From NCBI GenBank assembly GCA_027596195.1, contig JADGJG010000026.1, positions 1-64,000 on the forward strand: 64,000 nucleotides of DNA, written 5' to 3'. This document shows, piece by piece, positions 1 through 10,472 of this stretch; position 1 is the stretch's first letter, and every line of letters starts with the position of its first letter. Source of the DNA: Podochytrium sp. JEL0797 (taxonomy: Eukaryota; Chytridiomycota; Chytridiomycetes; Chytridiales; Chytriomycetaceae). A program made the position numbers and the translations under genes. The notes below the pieces were generated by a model. It had not been told where the DNA came from. It was given only the letters and a program-made list of their open reading frames with translations, and ran no database searches.

Positions 1-56
<56 letters not shown>
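1..56. repeat. Poly-C homopolymer at window edge
   Basis: 56 consecutive C bases form the left end of the window. No telomeric TTAGGG/CCCTAA unit is seen beside it. It may be a contig-end artefact or a real low-complexity terminus. The sequence from 57 on is ordinary AT-rich promoter DNA. Confidence 0.9.
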
Positions 57-57
<1 letters not shown>

Positions 58-118
58 TGAATAAAAAATTCAATTTTGCCACTATGCACGCCTCCCGAAG
101 TGGGAGATTAAAAAATCC

Positions 119-2321
119 ATGAAGATTGCTTCGACTCTGCTTGCCGTGATGACGGCTACAGCGCTGGGCCAAGCCCCGACACTCGACTTTAGCAACCCAA
201 CGGCGGTCATCAGTGCAGCCAAGGCTGCCATGCCGGCACTCAAGATGTTTTACACGGACGAGCAAAACGGGGCCTGGCTAGGTGATTTTGGGAACTTCTT
301 GCAGTGCAACCAGCTCCTAACCCACCACTGCGGTACCGGCAGAATCGATTGTACAGTGGCATGAATCCGGCATCTATTGGGATGTGAGTTGAATGAGAGA
401 GAATGTTTGAAATTGAGCCGTTTCCTCATACAATCAATCACCAGCTGTTTTACCAATATTTTGCATACACGGGAGACACGACGTACAACGTTTTTGTGGA
501 CACTCAGATGCAAATCAGCGCTGGAACCAACGGAGACTTTTTGGGTGGATTGGGGGCTGGTGTTCAGGTGCGGATAAAAAACCCCACTTACCCCTTTCTC
601 CATCCATTACTCACGCAAGTAATTACTACGTTTATAGGAATCAGGGCGTTGGAATGACGATATCGGTACACTGTTTCCCTTGTTCATGTAAATTGGACCT
701 CAACTGACGTTTCTTTTTTCATTGACCAATCAAAGGATGGTGGGCCACAGCATGTTGAGTAATTCTATTGAAATCGAAATTTAAAGTTTCTTCTTCTAAC
801 CGCTTGTCTTTCTCTGCATTCAGCCATGACGGCCGCTGAAGCCACCACCAACGGAGTCATTGCGCCATTCCTACCAACCCCGGGGGCAAACCCCAAATAC
901 ATTGACGTGACAATCAGCACGTGGAACGAAATGTATATGGACTGGGATTCTGCATGTGGAGGCGGGATTTACTGGTAACTTTTGAAGCCGTTGAACCCCC
1001 CCGGCTCCTGAAATACTGAAATTACAAGCGCCCCAGGGATCGCGACCGTTCAAGCACCAACATCAACCAACGCATCTACAAATCTTCCATCACCAACGCT
1101 CAGTTCATTGAACTCGGAGCCCGCTTGTACGCTCTCACAGGAAACGCGACTTACAAACAACTCGCGGACCAAACTTACACTTGGATGCTCAGCACTGTCA
1201 TCAACCCAACCACTTACGCTGTTATTGACGGTGTTCATGCGGATGCTACTTGTACGCCTTCCACCGAAATGTGGAGTTACCACACGGGTGAACTGATTGC
1301 CGGTCTCGCGTCGTTCTACAAGTCGACCAAAGACCCGCATTACCTGTCGGAAGCGCAACGCCACCTCGGACGTATCCAGTCGTACTTCACCGCTAACAAT
1401 GTCCTCACAGACCCCGGATGCGCGGTCGCGGGAGCGTGCAAGTCTCCGTCAGGATACCTCTGGGGAGTTTACAAAGGCCTCGCTGCGTTATACGCTGCCT
1501 CCGCGGACTCGGCAACGCAGCAAACCATTTCAACCATCATGCAAGCTTCTGCGGTTGCCAATTTCCAGAAATGTAACTCTCAGTGGTACTGCGTTGGCAC
1601 ACTCCCTGCTGGAACTGGCGCAGCTTTCCCCAACGGCACGAACCCGAGGGATCAATTCGAAACTGTAGCGATTTTGAATTCGTTGGCGATTATTTCTGGA
1701 GCTGCGGCGAGTTCGCATGTGCAAGCTGCGGGGGCTCCCGCTGCGGGTGCGGATGCAGGGGCTGGGTCGTCGAATGGGATGTTGTATGCGGAGATTGGGG
1801 GTGGTGTTGCGGGTGTGTTGTTGGTGGTGGGTGTTGCTGTGTTTTATTTCCGCGCTTCAGCGGCGAAGAAGAGGGGGGCTGGTGCGCCTGCACATATTAA
1901 GATGAAGGATGCGGATGAGATGAGGGTGGGTGGTGGTGGGTCTGGGGCTGCTGACTCGGCTCGTGCGGGGATGAGGAACGGTGGGTCACCGCCGCAGCAG
2001 CAGGGGTATGCTCCTCAGCAGGGATATGCACCTTCGCAGGGGTACGCACCTCAGCAGGGATACACCCCTCAACAAGGATACGCGCCTCAGCAGGGGTACG
2101 CGCCTCAACAGGGTTATCCTACCCCAACTGGGCAACAGGGATACGCTCCTCAACCGGGGTACGCTCCTCAGCAGGGATATGCCCCTCAGCAGGGATACGC
2201 GGCTCCCCCGCAGCAAGGGTACGGCCAGCAACCGCAGTATGGACAGCCTCAGCAGGGTCCTCCACTGGTTGGTCAGAGTTACAATTACACTCCGAGACAG
2301 CCAAGGGCTGGGAGTCAGTAA
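119..2321 (+). CDS. GH76 (Dfg5/Dcw1-like) alpha-1,6-mannanase/transglycosidase, membrane anchored, copy 1
   Basis: Exons: 119-281, 343-383, 445-567, 638-665, 736-753, 824-974, 1037-2321 (602 aa). The family acts on alpha-1,6-mannan, and the Dfg5/Dcw1 branch cross-links GPI mannoproteins into the fungal wall. Seen: an N-terminal signal peptide; the W-N-D-D-I-G-W-W motif with the catalytic Asp pair at about residues 116-117; the blocks Y-T-G-D-T-T-Y and W-S-Y-H-T-G-E-L. A single membrane helix follows (about 424-448), then a basic cytosolic stretch and a Gln-Gly-Tyr-rich tail. The catalytic motif is encoded by two micro-exons of 28 and 18 bp. A tandem paralogue follows at 2548. Family call is firm; the exact substrate is inferred. 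Confidence 0.9.
1990..2245 (+). repeat. Degenerate 18-24 bp tandem repeat coding QQGYAPQ-type tail
   Basis: About a dozen imperfect units coding Q-Q-G-Y-[AT]-P-[QS] form the cytosolic C-terminal tail of the first GH76 protein. Units vary at third positions, which argues for protein-level conservation rather than a fresh slippage event. The neighbouring paralogue has only a faint version (Q-Q-G-Y-E, Q-G-G-Y-A-P-Q). Confidence 0.85.
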
Positions 2322-2547
2322 ATTGATATTGAAGGGGGGGGGATTTTTTTGTTAGTGTCGAGCAAACTGTAGCAAATAGAAGAAGAAAACATTTAGAATG
2401 GAAACGTAGATGAATGAGAATGAAAAAGAATGAGATTTCATGTGCCAGATGCAAGGAAATCAACTTCGGATGGCGCGTGTCACCTGATGCACGCCCCAAT
2501 GAAAAGCCCAAATCAAATTTTTGTGATTAAAAAAAAAGATTTTGCAA

Positions 2548-4553
2548 ATGCATCCGTCCGCCGTCCTCGCATTGCTGGCCAGCACTGCATTCGCACAAGG
2601 TCCCTCCATCGATCTCACGAACCAAGCCGCCGTCGTGGCGGCCGCCAAAGCAGCCATGCCTGCCCTGAAGCAGTATTTCGCTGACAACACGCCAGCGGAT
2701 GGAGCGTGGAACCAACCGATTGTGCAGTGGCATGAGACGGGGATCTATTGGGATGTATGTATCTCTGGTTGACCAGACTTGAGCGGGGGGGATCTCGTGA
2801 ACTCCAAATTGAGCGATCGAACTCTTTTGATACCGAGCCACCGGCCCTTGTCCAAAAATATCAGTAACAGTTCATCAACAACACACACAGTTATTCTATC
2901 AATACTATGCATACACGGGAGACGCGACGTACAACGTTTTCGTGGACACGGAAATGCAACTCTCGGTGGGGATCCATGCAGACTTTTTGGACGGGGTCAA
3001 CCCGATGCAACAGGTAAAGCTTTTTCCTCTCCCCCCTTCCTGCATCTCTCCTGCTAATCAAATCGCAATAAATCGATAGCTTGCTGGACGGTGGAATGAC
3101 GATATTGGGTGGTGGGCGACAGCCAGTTGAGTACCTCGTTTGAACGAACGTGCGGACTCGAAGGCGCAAGTGTGTTGAATGTTGACGCCATTCTTTTTTT
3201 ATCAGCAATGACTGCTGCTGAAGCCACTCAAAACGGAATCATTGCCCCGTTCAACATGCACGAAAATGCGAACCCAGAATACGTTAAAGTCACTGCCAAT
3301 ACGTGGGATCAGATGTACATGAATTGGGACGATTTGTGTGGAGGAGGAATTTACTGGTAATTACAGCGTGTAATTTTGTTAATCTTCTCTGTCTCACAGA
3401 TGTCATTGAATTTAACAGGTCTCGTGATCGCACGTCCACGAATCTGAACAACAAGCTGTACAAATCTTCCATCACGAACGCGCAATTCGTTGAGATCGGA
3501 GCCCGTCTCTACGCCCTCACCGGCAACGCAACATACAAGGAACTAGCGGACAAAACTTACAAATGGATGCTCTCCACCGTAATCGACCCCGCAACCTACG
3601 TAGTCATCGACGGAATCTACGCCGACGCCTCCTGCACCAAACAGAACGACCTTTGGAGCTACCACACGGGTGAACTCATTGGCGGGATGGCGTCCTTCTA
3701 CAAAACCACCAAAGACCCCAACTACCTCGCGGAAGCCCAACGCCACCTCTCCCACATCCAAAACTACTTCACCGCCGACAATGTCCTCGTGGACCCCGCC
3801 TGCGCGACCTCGGGCACCTGCAAATCCCCGTCTGGGTACATGTGGTGCATCTACAAAGGTCTCGCTGCGTTATACGCTGCATCCGCAGACGTAGCGACTC
3901 GATCGACTATTTCGACCATGCTCCAAGCTTCGGCGAAGGCCAATTTCGTGCACTGCAACGCGCAGTGGTATTGTATCCGTGACTTGCCGGCTGGTACACC
4001 TGCCACAATGCCCAACGGGACGAACCCGCGTGATCAGTTTGAAACGGTGGCGATTTTGAACGCGTTGGCCATCGTGACGGGGGCCACGGCTTCGTCTCAC
4101 AAACAGGACGCGCCGACGGTGGGGCCTCCGCAAACGGACGAAGCGGATACCAAGGGTCCTTCCAAAATGGTTTTATATGCTCAAATTGCGGGAGGTGTAG
4201 CGGCGGCGTTGGTGTTGATTGGTGCGATCGCGTGGTGTATTCGATCGCGTTCTGCCAAGCAGAAGAGGAGGGAGATGGAGGAGGTTTCTTTTGGGATGAG
4301 CGAGAAGCCTCGTGGGGGGATGAGGAATGCGCCTCCGGTACCCGGATCGCGTCAGCAGGGGTATGAGAAACAAGAGTACGCCCGTCAGCAGTATGATCGT
4401 CAACGTCGGGAGGATTATGGAGGCCCCGCTCAAGGAGGATACGCGCCACAGCAATCGTACGGGCGTCAAGACGAGCCGCAATATCGCCAGCAACGGCAGC
4501 CGGATCAAAACTACAATCATGCACCTAGACAGATGCGATCTGAAAGAAGATAA
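2548..4553 (+). CDS. GH76 (Dfg5/Dcw1-like) enzyme, membrane anchored, copy 2
   Basis: Exons: 2548-2754, 2891-3013, 3080-3125, 3206-3356, 3419-4553 (553 aa). The ATG at 2548 opens a signal peptide with an A-F-A-Q cleavage region. It has the same layout as the upstream copy: W-N-D-D-I-G-W-W at residues 115-122, the W-S-Y-H-T-G-E-L block, one membrane helix and a Gln/Arg/Tyr-rich cytosolic tail. It lacks two introns present in copy 1, one in exon 1 and one splitting the D-I-G/W-W codons; other splice sites match in position and phase. Probable tandem duplicates acting at the wall/plasma-membrane face. Confidence 0.9.
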
Positions 4554-4604
4554 AATAGAAACGAGCTCAAAATAAATAATGTGCATTTGATGGAAAAAAT
4601 TTGA

Positions 4605-5293
4605 ATGAGTTTCACCAAAGTCCGCAGCATTGCAATCCTCGTCTTTCCCGGTGTCGACGATATCGATTTCGTTGGTCCATACAGAGTCCTAAAAGCTGCC
4701 ATGTTGCGCAGTGGCTCTAAACTGGAGCGATGTGATTTGCTCACGTTTGAGCCATATCGAGCGAATGAAACCATCACGACCACTCATGGCTTGCGGTTTG
4801 AGGTGGATGGTGTCTTTGGAGTGGATGAAGCACATCAGTATGACCTTGTGATTGTCCCGGGCGGAGGGTGGGCGGATCGATCGCCCCAAGGTATCACAAG
4901 CATAAACACCCAACAGCTCACTCAAACGCTTTTTTAACAGGCGCTTTCGCTGAGTATCAGAAGGGAAATATCTTGACTCTTCTCCGCACCGCCTCTGCCT
5001 CGAACACTTCCCTTCTCTTTGCTTCCGTGTGCACCGGCGGAATGCTGCTCGCCCACGCCGGAATTCTGAAACCCAACAGCGTTGCATCCACACATCATTC
5101 TGCGCATGTGGAGCTGAGAGCATTGGGTGTGACTGTTGTGGAGGATCGCGTCGTTTTTGATGGCGCAGTCGCGTCCAGTGGAGGGGTCACGAGTGGGATT
5201 GATCTCGCTCTGAATATTGTGAAGCGGTGCTGTGGCGAGGAGTTGGCCGATTCAGTGGCAATGGGAATGGAATACGCGTACTTCAAAACGTAA
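4605..5293 (+). CDS. DJ-1/PfpI family protein (isonitrile hydratase-like)
   Basis: Exons 4605-4890 and 4941-5293 (212 aa). Begins with an I-L-V-F-P-G-V strand typical of class-I glutamine-amidotransferase-like folds. The nucleophile elbow is S-V-C-T-G-G with Cys at about residue 126, followed by T-H-H-S-A and a conserved S-S-G-G-V-T-S-G-I-D segment near the C terminus. This pattern is closer to bacterial/fungal isonitrile-hydratase-like and ThiJ/PfpI proteins than to DJ-1 proper. No targeting signal is seen, so it is probably cytosolic. The 3' end is 10 bp from the convergent channel gene. Confidence 0.85.
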
Positions 5294-5303
5294 GGCAATA
5301 TTA

Positions 5304-8300
5304 TTAAAAAAAGGAGGAGTTTGTCTCAGAGAATCCATTGCTCCGACTTGATTTACCCGCTCCAAACCCAGTGCTATTCGATTCAGTAGTAAAGGCGCCG
5401 AGCAAAGCAATAAACTCAGATGGTTCTTTGGAATGCTGGCTTTTGAGTTGAATCGCTTCTTCCACCTCCTCCATTCTGTCCTCATAGTATTCAATGAGCT
5501 TTTCTGCCAGTTCTGGAAACATTTCAAAGATCAGCAGCAGTTTCCCCCTTGTAAGCATTCGACACTGGCATGGAGTCACTGCCGTGAGAGTGGCATTGCG
5601 CTCCATATCGGCAATCATACTCATTTCACCAAAATATGTTCCTTCGTTGAGATATCCCTTCAAGCTTCCATTGATGCGAATAGATACACGACCTTCAGTG
5701 AGGAAGTACATTTCGTCTCCTGCATGACCCTGCTCACAAATTCTCTCACCAGGTGAAAATGATTTTCGAGTTAAATGAGACGCAATGGTTCTATACAGCA
5801 ACGTATTCAAATTATCCTGTTGGTCTGTCGAATAGAATAAATAAGCGAAATGACACTGCAATTTTCAAAGTTTCACCTCGTTGGAAAAATGGGACCTTCT
5901 TCAAAATCTCTTCGACGCCAAAGAGCATGATTCCAGTCCGAAGCCATGGATTCAACTCTTTGAGAATCTTTTCTTCATCAAAAATCTTGCCTTGGTATTT
6001 GAGACTGAAGGCCTGGCGCACTTTGGTCCCAAGATACACTCCTTCCTTTGGATTCTCCAATTTCCTCGAACGCACATATTCATTCATCTCGTCCATCTGG
6101 CTGATGAATTTCCCAGCTGGACCGCGATTTCCAACTGACATCGAGGAAATCATTCCAGTGACTGCTGCCGCAAGGAAACCTCCAATAATGCAAAAGTAGA
6201 TCTCAGATAATTGTGACTTCAATGTGTCTGGCTTCCAAGCACGAAATGAAACAACAAACTATAAAGTAGTAAAAAAAATGAGGAAAATTGTAAATTCGCA
6301 GAAACAATTTACCGTGTTGGCCATGGCCATCCAAATCCCTTGTACATATTGTTCAATGGGTGTCTTGTCTTCTACGTGAATGTCCTTCCAGAGCGGATCA
6401 TTCCAGTTGATTGATCGCCCAAAGAGAAAGATAAGGCATGCATAGAGATGGATAAACACAACCATGCAGAACAGGAATACAAATAGCGCTTGGAAACTCA
6501 CACCGAATCCTAAAAATACAACCATAAGATTGCGAAAAGGTCACTACATTTGCATTTGTTACCAAACACTCTGCGAAATGACTTTGCAAAGTTTCTATAA
6601 AATGGTATTTTCATAATGTGTGGAAACTGGATCAGCTTGACTGTGCGAATCAAATCGTAAAATGCGGTATCAAATCCAGTTCTTGATCCCAAAATAAGGG
6701 TACCCCAAGGCAACATAGCCATGAGATCAATCACAAAGGTGATGGAAAAGACATTCGCTATTGCTGATTCGAGAAAGGAGCAATGGAACCCCTTTCGGTT
6801 GATGCGCAACGTGATCAAGTTGATCCATAAATCCGCGAAAAGTAAGACAGTCAAGGCCACATTAGAAATAGCTGAGATTCCATTTGAAAAACTGACTGAT
6901 GCAGGTAACACGAAAATCAAATAGAAATGGGCCACTATTTTTTCTCGAATTCAGCTTGATGAAGAGGAGCGGGACAAAATGGAATACCTGAAATCAATGC
7001 CATCCAGTTGTGCTTAAATCTTCCTTCGGGTCGAATTGGTCGAAACAAACACTGAAGAAAACAAAGAGCCGCATTTGATTGCTGGTCCTGAAGTGTGCTC
7101 TTTTGGGAAGATCCTGTCCCTGTTGCTACTGATAACCTTCCCAGTGCACGAGGCAAGGAATCTTCCTCCAACTCCTTCAGCGACAGCTCTGTGAGTGAGA
7201 CTTGGTGTGATGGGCCGATAGAAACGACTCTGGACTTCAGAACTGTATCAGTGGATTCATCTGGGTTGTGTGGCTCCAATAATATCATTTCGGCTTCAAC
7301 AGTTTCAGCATTTCTACGGGGAACCTCAATGGGAATCAAGTTGATTGAAACCCGTCTGGAGGCATTTGAAGGACTTCTCTTGATTGAATTTGCTCGCAGC
7401 AAACTCGAGTTGAGTGACTTCCTTCGATCAAATGTTGCTGCAGTAAGTTTGATGGAATCTCCTCTCACAAGCTCTGGATTGAATGAGTTCCTCCTACTGA
7501 GTATTGAGTGTATTGGCTCAGCAGACTCATTCGCTTTTGGGGTCTTCACTTCTGGAGGAGTTGGCATGGATTTGGGTCTGTCAGCAGTGTTATTAAAAGA
7601 TAACTGTCTGGGTAGCAGCTTTGGTTGCGTCTTCATTTCTGGAGAGAGAAAAAATTCATTGACTGATGGTTTGAGAGAGCTGCTTCTACTCTTGACTCTC
7701 AGTGGAGTTGATGTTGATGAAGGGTCAAGAGAGCTGCTGCGGGTCCTCACTGGAATAGGATCTGAATCTCCTCCTCCTCCTTTGATTATCATTCCAGTTG
7801 ACAGCTTTCGATATATTTTTCCAGTGAAAGACATCTCCACATCCGACTCTTGAACGAATTGGTCTGCTTTTTCATGGTCCTCAACGAAATCGGACACTGA
7901 AATTTTTGGAGTGCTGCCAGTGGATTGTGGATGCTCAGCTGTATAACCTCCAATTTCGCCGTCTTGTGCTGTTGGTCTTCGAGACGTTGGTGTTGATTTC
8001 ACGTTTGTGGATGCAAAATTTGAAGCTCGGCGAGAAACGGGTTCAGAAGCAGAAGCTCCACCAGTGCTTCTGTTCAGTGAAACTGATTGAGTTGGGTAAA
8101 CTGGGAAGAGTCCAAAATTGGATGATGGACTTCCAGCATTATGGGCCTTGAAACTTCCTTTGTCGGCATCTTCCACAATAATCATGGAGTCTATTGACAC
8201 TTCATTGTATTGAAAACTATTTGCACGGCCGATTGTTGGATGGTTGGCGAGAAAAGAGCGTTGAGAAACGCGTCGCCCGGATGGAAATTGATTGGACTCC

Positions 8301-8859
8301 ACGTCTTCAAAAGGTGCAAAGAATTCAACGCGATCTGGAGTGCAGGTAAATCCCAAATCAATTCTTTCATTAATGCTCAGAAGTGACTCGGCGACTGCAG
8401 ATGGCAAATAAACTCCGGGCGGGAGCTCAGATAATTCTTCAGCTGGAGCTTCGAGAATCTTTGAGTGGTGCAAGGAGCTGCGACCGAGGCTCGCAATAGA
8501 TTTGCGTCTACCCTCTGTGACAATCACTGGAACGTTGGCTGCTTTGTCGAGTTCTCTTTTCAGGATCGCTTTCTTTTGTTCGGCTGTGTAATGGACGATC
8601 AGAAACTCTATTTGAGACTGAATTTGGTATAAGCACGCGTCTCAGATCGCTGCGATTCAATGTATTCTCAAACCATGAGAGTCGAGACTGTGTCGCGCTG
8701 TTCCTGAACGCGCCCGACCAAAACTCTCATTGCTCGGATGATCATTTGCTTCTTATCCTCCATGGAGGCAGCAAGTTGCTCAACACCTTCTCCGTCCTCG
8801 GCTCTTGCGGACGAAATGGATTCCGTGCTTGAAAATATCTGATCCTCGGCGTCGGACAT
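5304..8859 (-). CDS. Voltage/cyclic-nucleotide-gated-type channel with CNBD and atypical pore
   Basis: Exons (minus): 8859-8674, 8617-6988, 6934-6563, 6509-6313, 6258-5877, 5824-5304 (1095 aa). A long, Ser-rich, probably disordered N-terminal region (about 590 aa) precedes a six-helix core starting near W-M-A-L-I-S-V-A-H. The putative S4 is weak in charge (T-V-K-L-I-Q-F-P-H-I-M-K). The C-linker and a full cyclic-nucleotide-binding domain follow (about 920-1040), with the F-G-E-M-S phosphate-cassette element and E-R-N-A-T-L in place of the usual R-x-A-T/S. At the selectivity filter the spliced protein reads A-N-T-F-V-V-S-F-R-A-W, with no G-Y-G. The filter straddles the 6312-6259 intron, whose splice sites are good. 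Ion selectivity cannot be assumed. Confidence 0.87.
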
Positions 8860-9037
8860 GGGAAAGACCGGGTGGCAAGGTGGAATTGTCAGGAGAATAC
8901 CAGCACGGAAAGAGGCGAAATCAAAATAATTTTGATTGGAACAGCGGAATTTTACGTTGAACCGCAGGGGTAGGGAGCAAAAACTGGGTGGCGATGACGA
9001 TTGATTTTATGGGGCCAACTTTCATCCAAATTCGAAA
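8860..9037. promoter_or_regulatory. Short bidirectional promoter region
   Basis: Only 178 bp separate the divergent starts of the channel gene and the alcohol dehydrogenase gene, so both promoters must share this stretch. No clear TATA box is seen. Confidence 0.6.
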
Positions 9038-10427
9038 ATGCAAGCCGTCGTTTTCGAAGCACCCTACCGTGTTGCCGTGCGCACTGTGGCCATGCCGTCC
9101 GTGGAGGATCTCCAACCCGATGAAGCTATTGTGCGAGTGGAGCTGGCGGGGTAAGGTGGTTTCAGCGCACCGGATTGGGACCTAACCACCCGCCAGGCTC
9201 TGCGGCTCCGACCTCCACGTGTACCGCGGGGCAGAACCCCTCCCACCTGGCACAGTCATGGGCCATGAGTTTGTGGGGCGGGTTGTGGCTCACCGCGGGG
9301 TTGATGGGAAGGCTTCGCAGTTTGGCGTTGGATCGCGCGTCGTTTCGCCCTTCACGACGAGTTGCGGATTTTGCGTTTCGTGCCGCCGCGGATTCACATC
9401 GCGCTGCGAAAAAAGTTTCTTGTTTGGCTCGGCACTTCTCGGCGGCGCCCAGGCGGAATTCGTCAGAGTCCCGAATGCCTCGGGCACACTGCTGAACGCG
9501 GAGAATCTTTTTGCCGCGGGAAACGCGTCGCCAGAGTCGGCGTTGCTGTGCTGCGATATTCTGCCCACGGGTTATTTTGCTGCACTGCAGGCAGTCTCCC
9601 ATCCAAATATGCATGGAGTGTGGCGAGGAATGTCCATGACTGACGCGCTGTGGTCTCCCGAACGAATCCTTGGCCCCAAAACACCCAACCCTGGCTTGGT
9701 CAATCTTCCAATCACTTTCGCCATCATTGGCCTTGGTCCTGTCGGCCTCTGCGCACTTGTCTCTTTGATCGACATTTTGAAAAGGCCTATCGAGTCTCCA
9801 CTCCGACTCAGCGATGAATCTCTTTCCAAGCGCGACATTCGTATTCTCTTGATTGATGGTGTTAAATACAGACGCAACCACGCCCTCAAGATTGTGGAAT
9901 GCATTCGCGCTTCGTGTTCGGGTTGCTTCTTGAAAACAGCAAGCGTCCAGGCTTTGAATCTTGAAGAGGCCGATAAATGGAGCTCGACGCGCCGCTCGGA
10001 TACATGCGCAGATGCAGTTTTGGAGGTTGGTTTCCTCGCAGCTTGTTTTTGCATGTTTCTGAGCATATCACTCATGCAGGCCGTAGGCTCGCCGGACGCT
10101 TTAAAACTTGCGTATTCGCTCTTACGCCCTTTCGGGGTGATTTCCAGTATCGGGGTTCACACTTCTCCCACCTTCCCGCTCACTGGTGACGATCTGTACA
10201 ACAAAAATGTTGCCCTCGCCTTTGGCAGATGCCCCGTTCGCGCCATCATCCCGCTCGCTTTGGGCACTTTGGAAAGAAGACAAGACATTTTTGGGAAAGT
10301 GGGTGGAATCGGGCTGATTGACCGCGTCGTGCGTGTTGAGCAAGCTGTGGAAATGTACAAACTTTTCGAGGAGAGAAAGGTTGGCAAAGTTTTGTTTCGT
10401 TTCGTGACAAACGACGTCAAATTATAA
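9038..10427 (+). CDS. Zinc-dependent medium-chain alcohol/polyol dehydrogenase-like protein
   Basis: Exons 9038-9150 and 9197-10427 read as 447 aa. 10026-10079 is very probably an unspliced third intron of 54 bp (GT...AG, in frame); removing it joins V-L-E to A-V-G-S-P-D-A-L-K and gives about 429 aa. Seen: catalytic-zinc C-G-S-D-L-H, G-H-E-F-V-G, a structural-zinc-like C-G-F-C-x-x-C...C cluster, and a Rossmann G-L-G-P-V-G turn. Closest in style to fungal glutathione-dependent-formaldehyde-dehydrogenase-like MDR proteins of unknown substrate. Probably cytosolic. Confidence 0.87.
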
Positions 10428-10472
10428 AAAAAACAAGATAACTTGGGATGTTTATTACATTATATAAAGGAA

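Noticed and set aside
1..120. Telomere
   Set aside because: No TTAGGG-type or other repeated unit apart from the plain C run.
1986..2245. Regularly spaced repeats resembling a CRISPR array
   Set aside because: The units code an in-frame QQGYAPQ tail, have no spacers and lie in a eukaryotic gene.
3907..4524. 205-codon minus-strand frame across the GH76 copy 2 exon
   Set aside because: Antisense shadow of a well-supported exon with conserved family motifs.
7095..7853. 252-codon open frame on the plus strand
   Set aside because: It lies wholly inside the minus-strand channel exon, is Ser/Leu-rich by codon mirror effect and has no features of its own.
9175..9881. Overlapping long frames on both strands in the dehydrogenase region
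   Set aside because: GC-rich shadows of the dehydrogenase exon, whose motifs fix the real frame.
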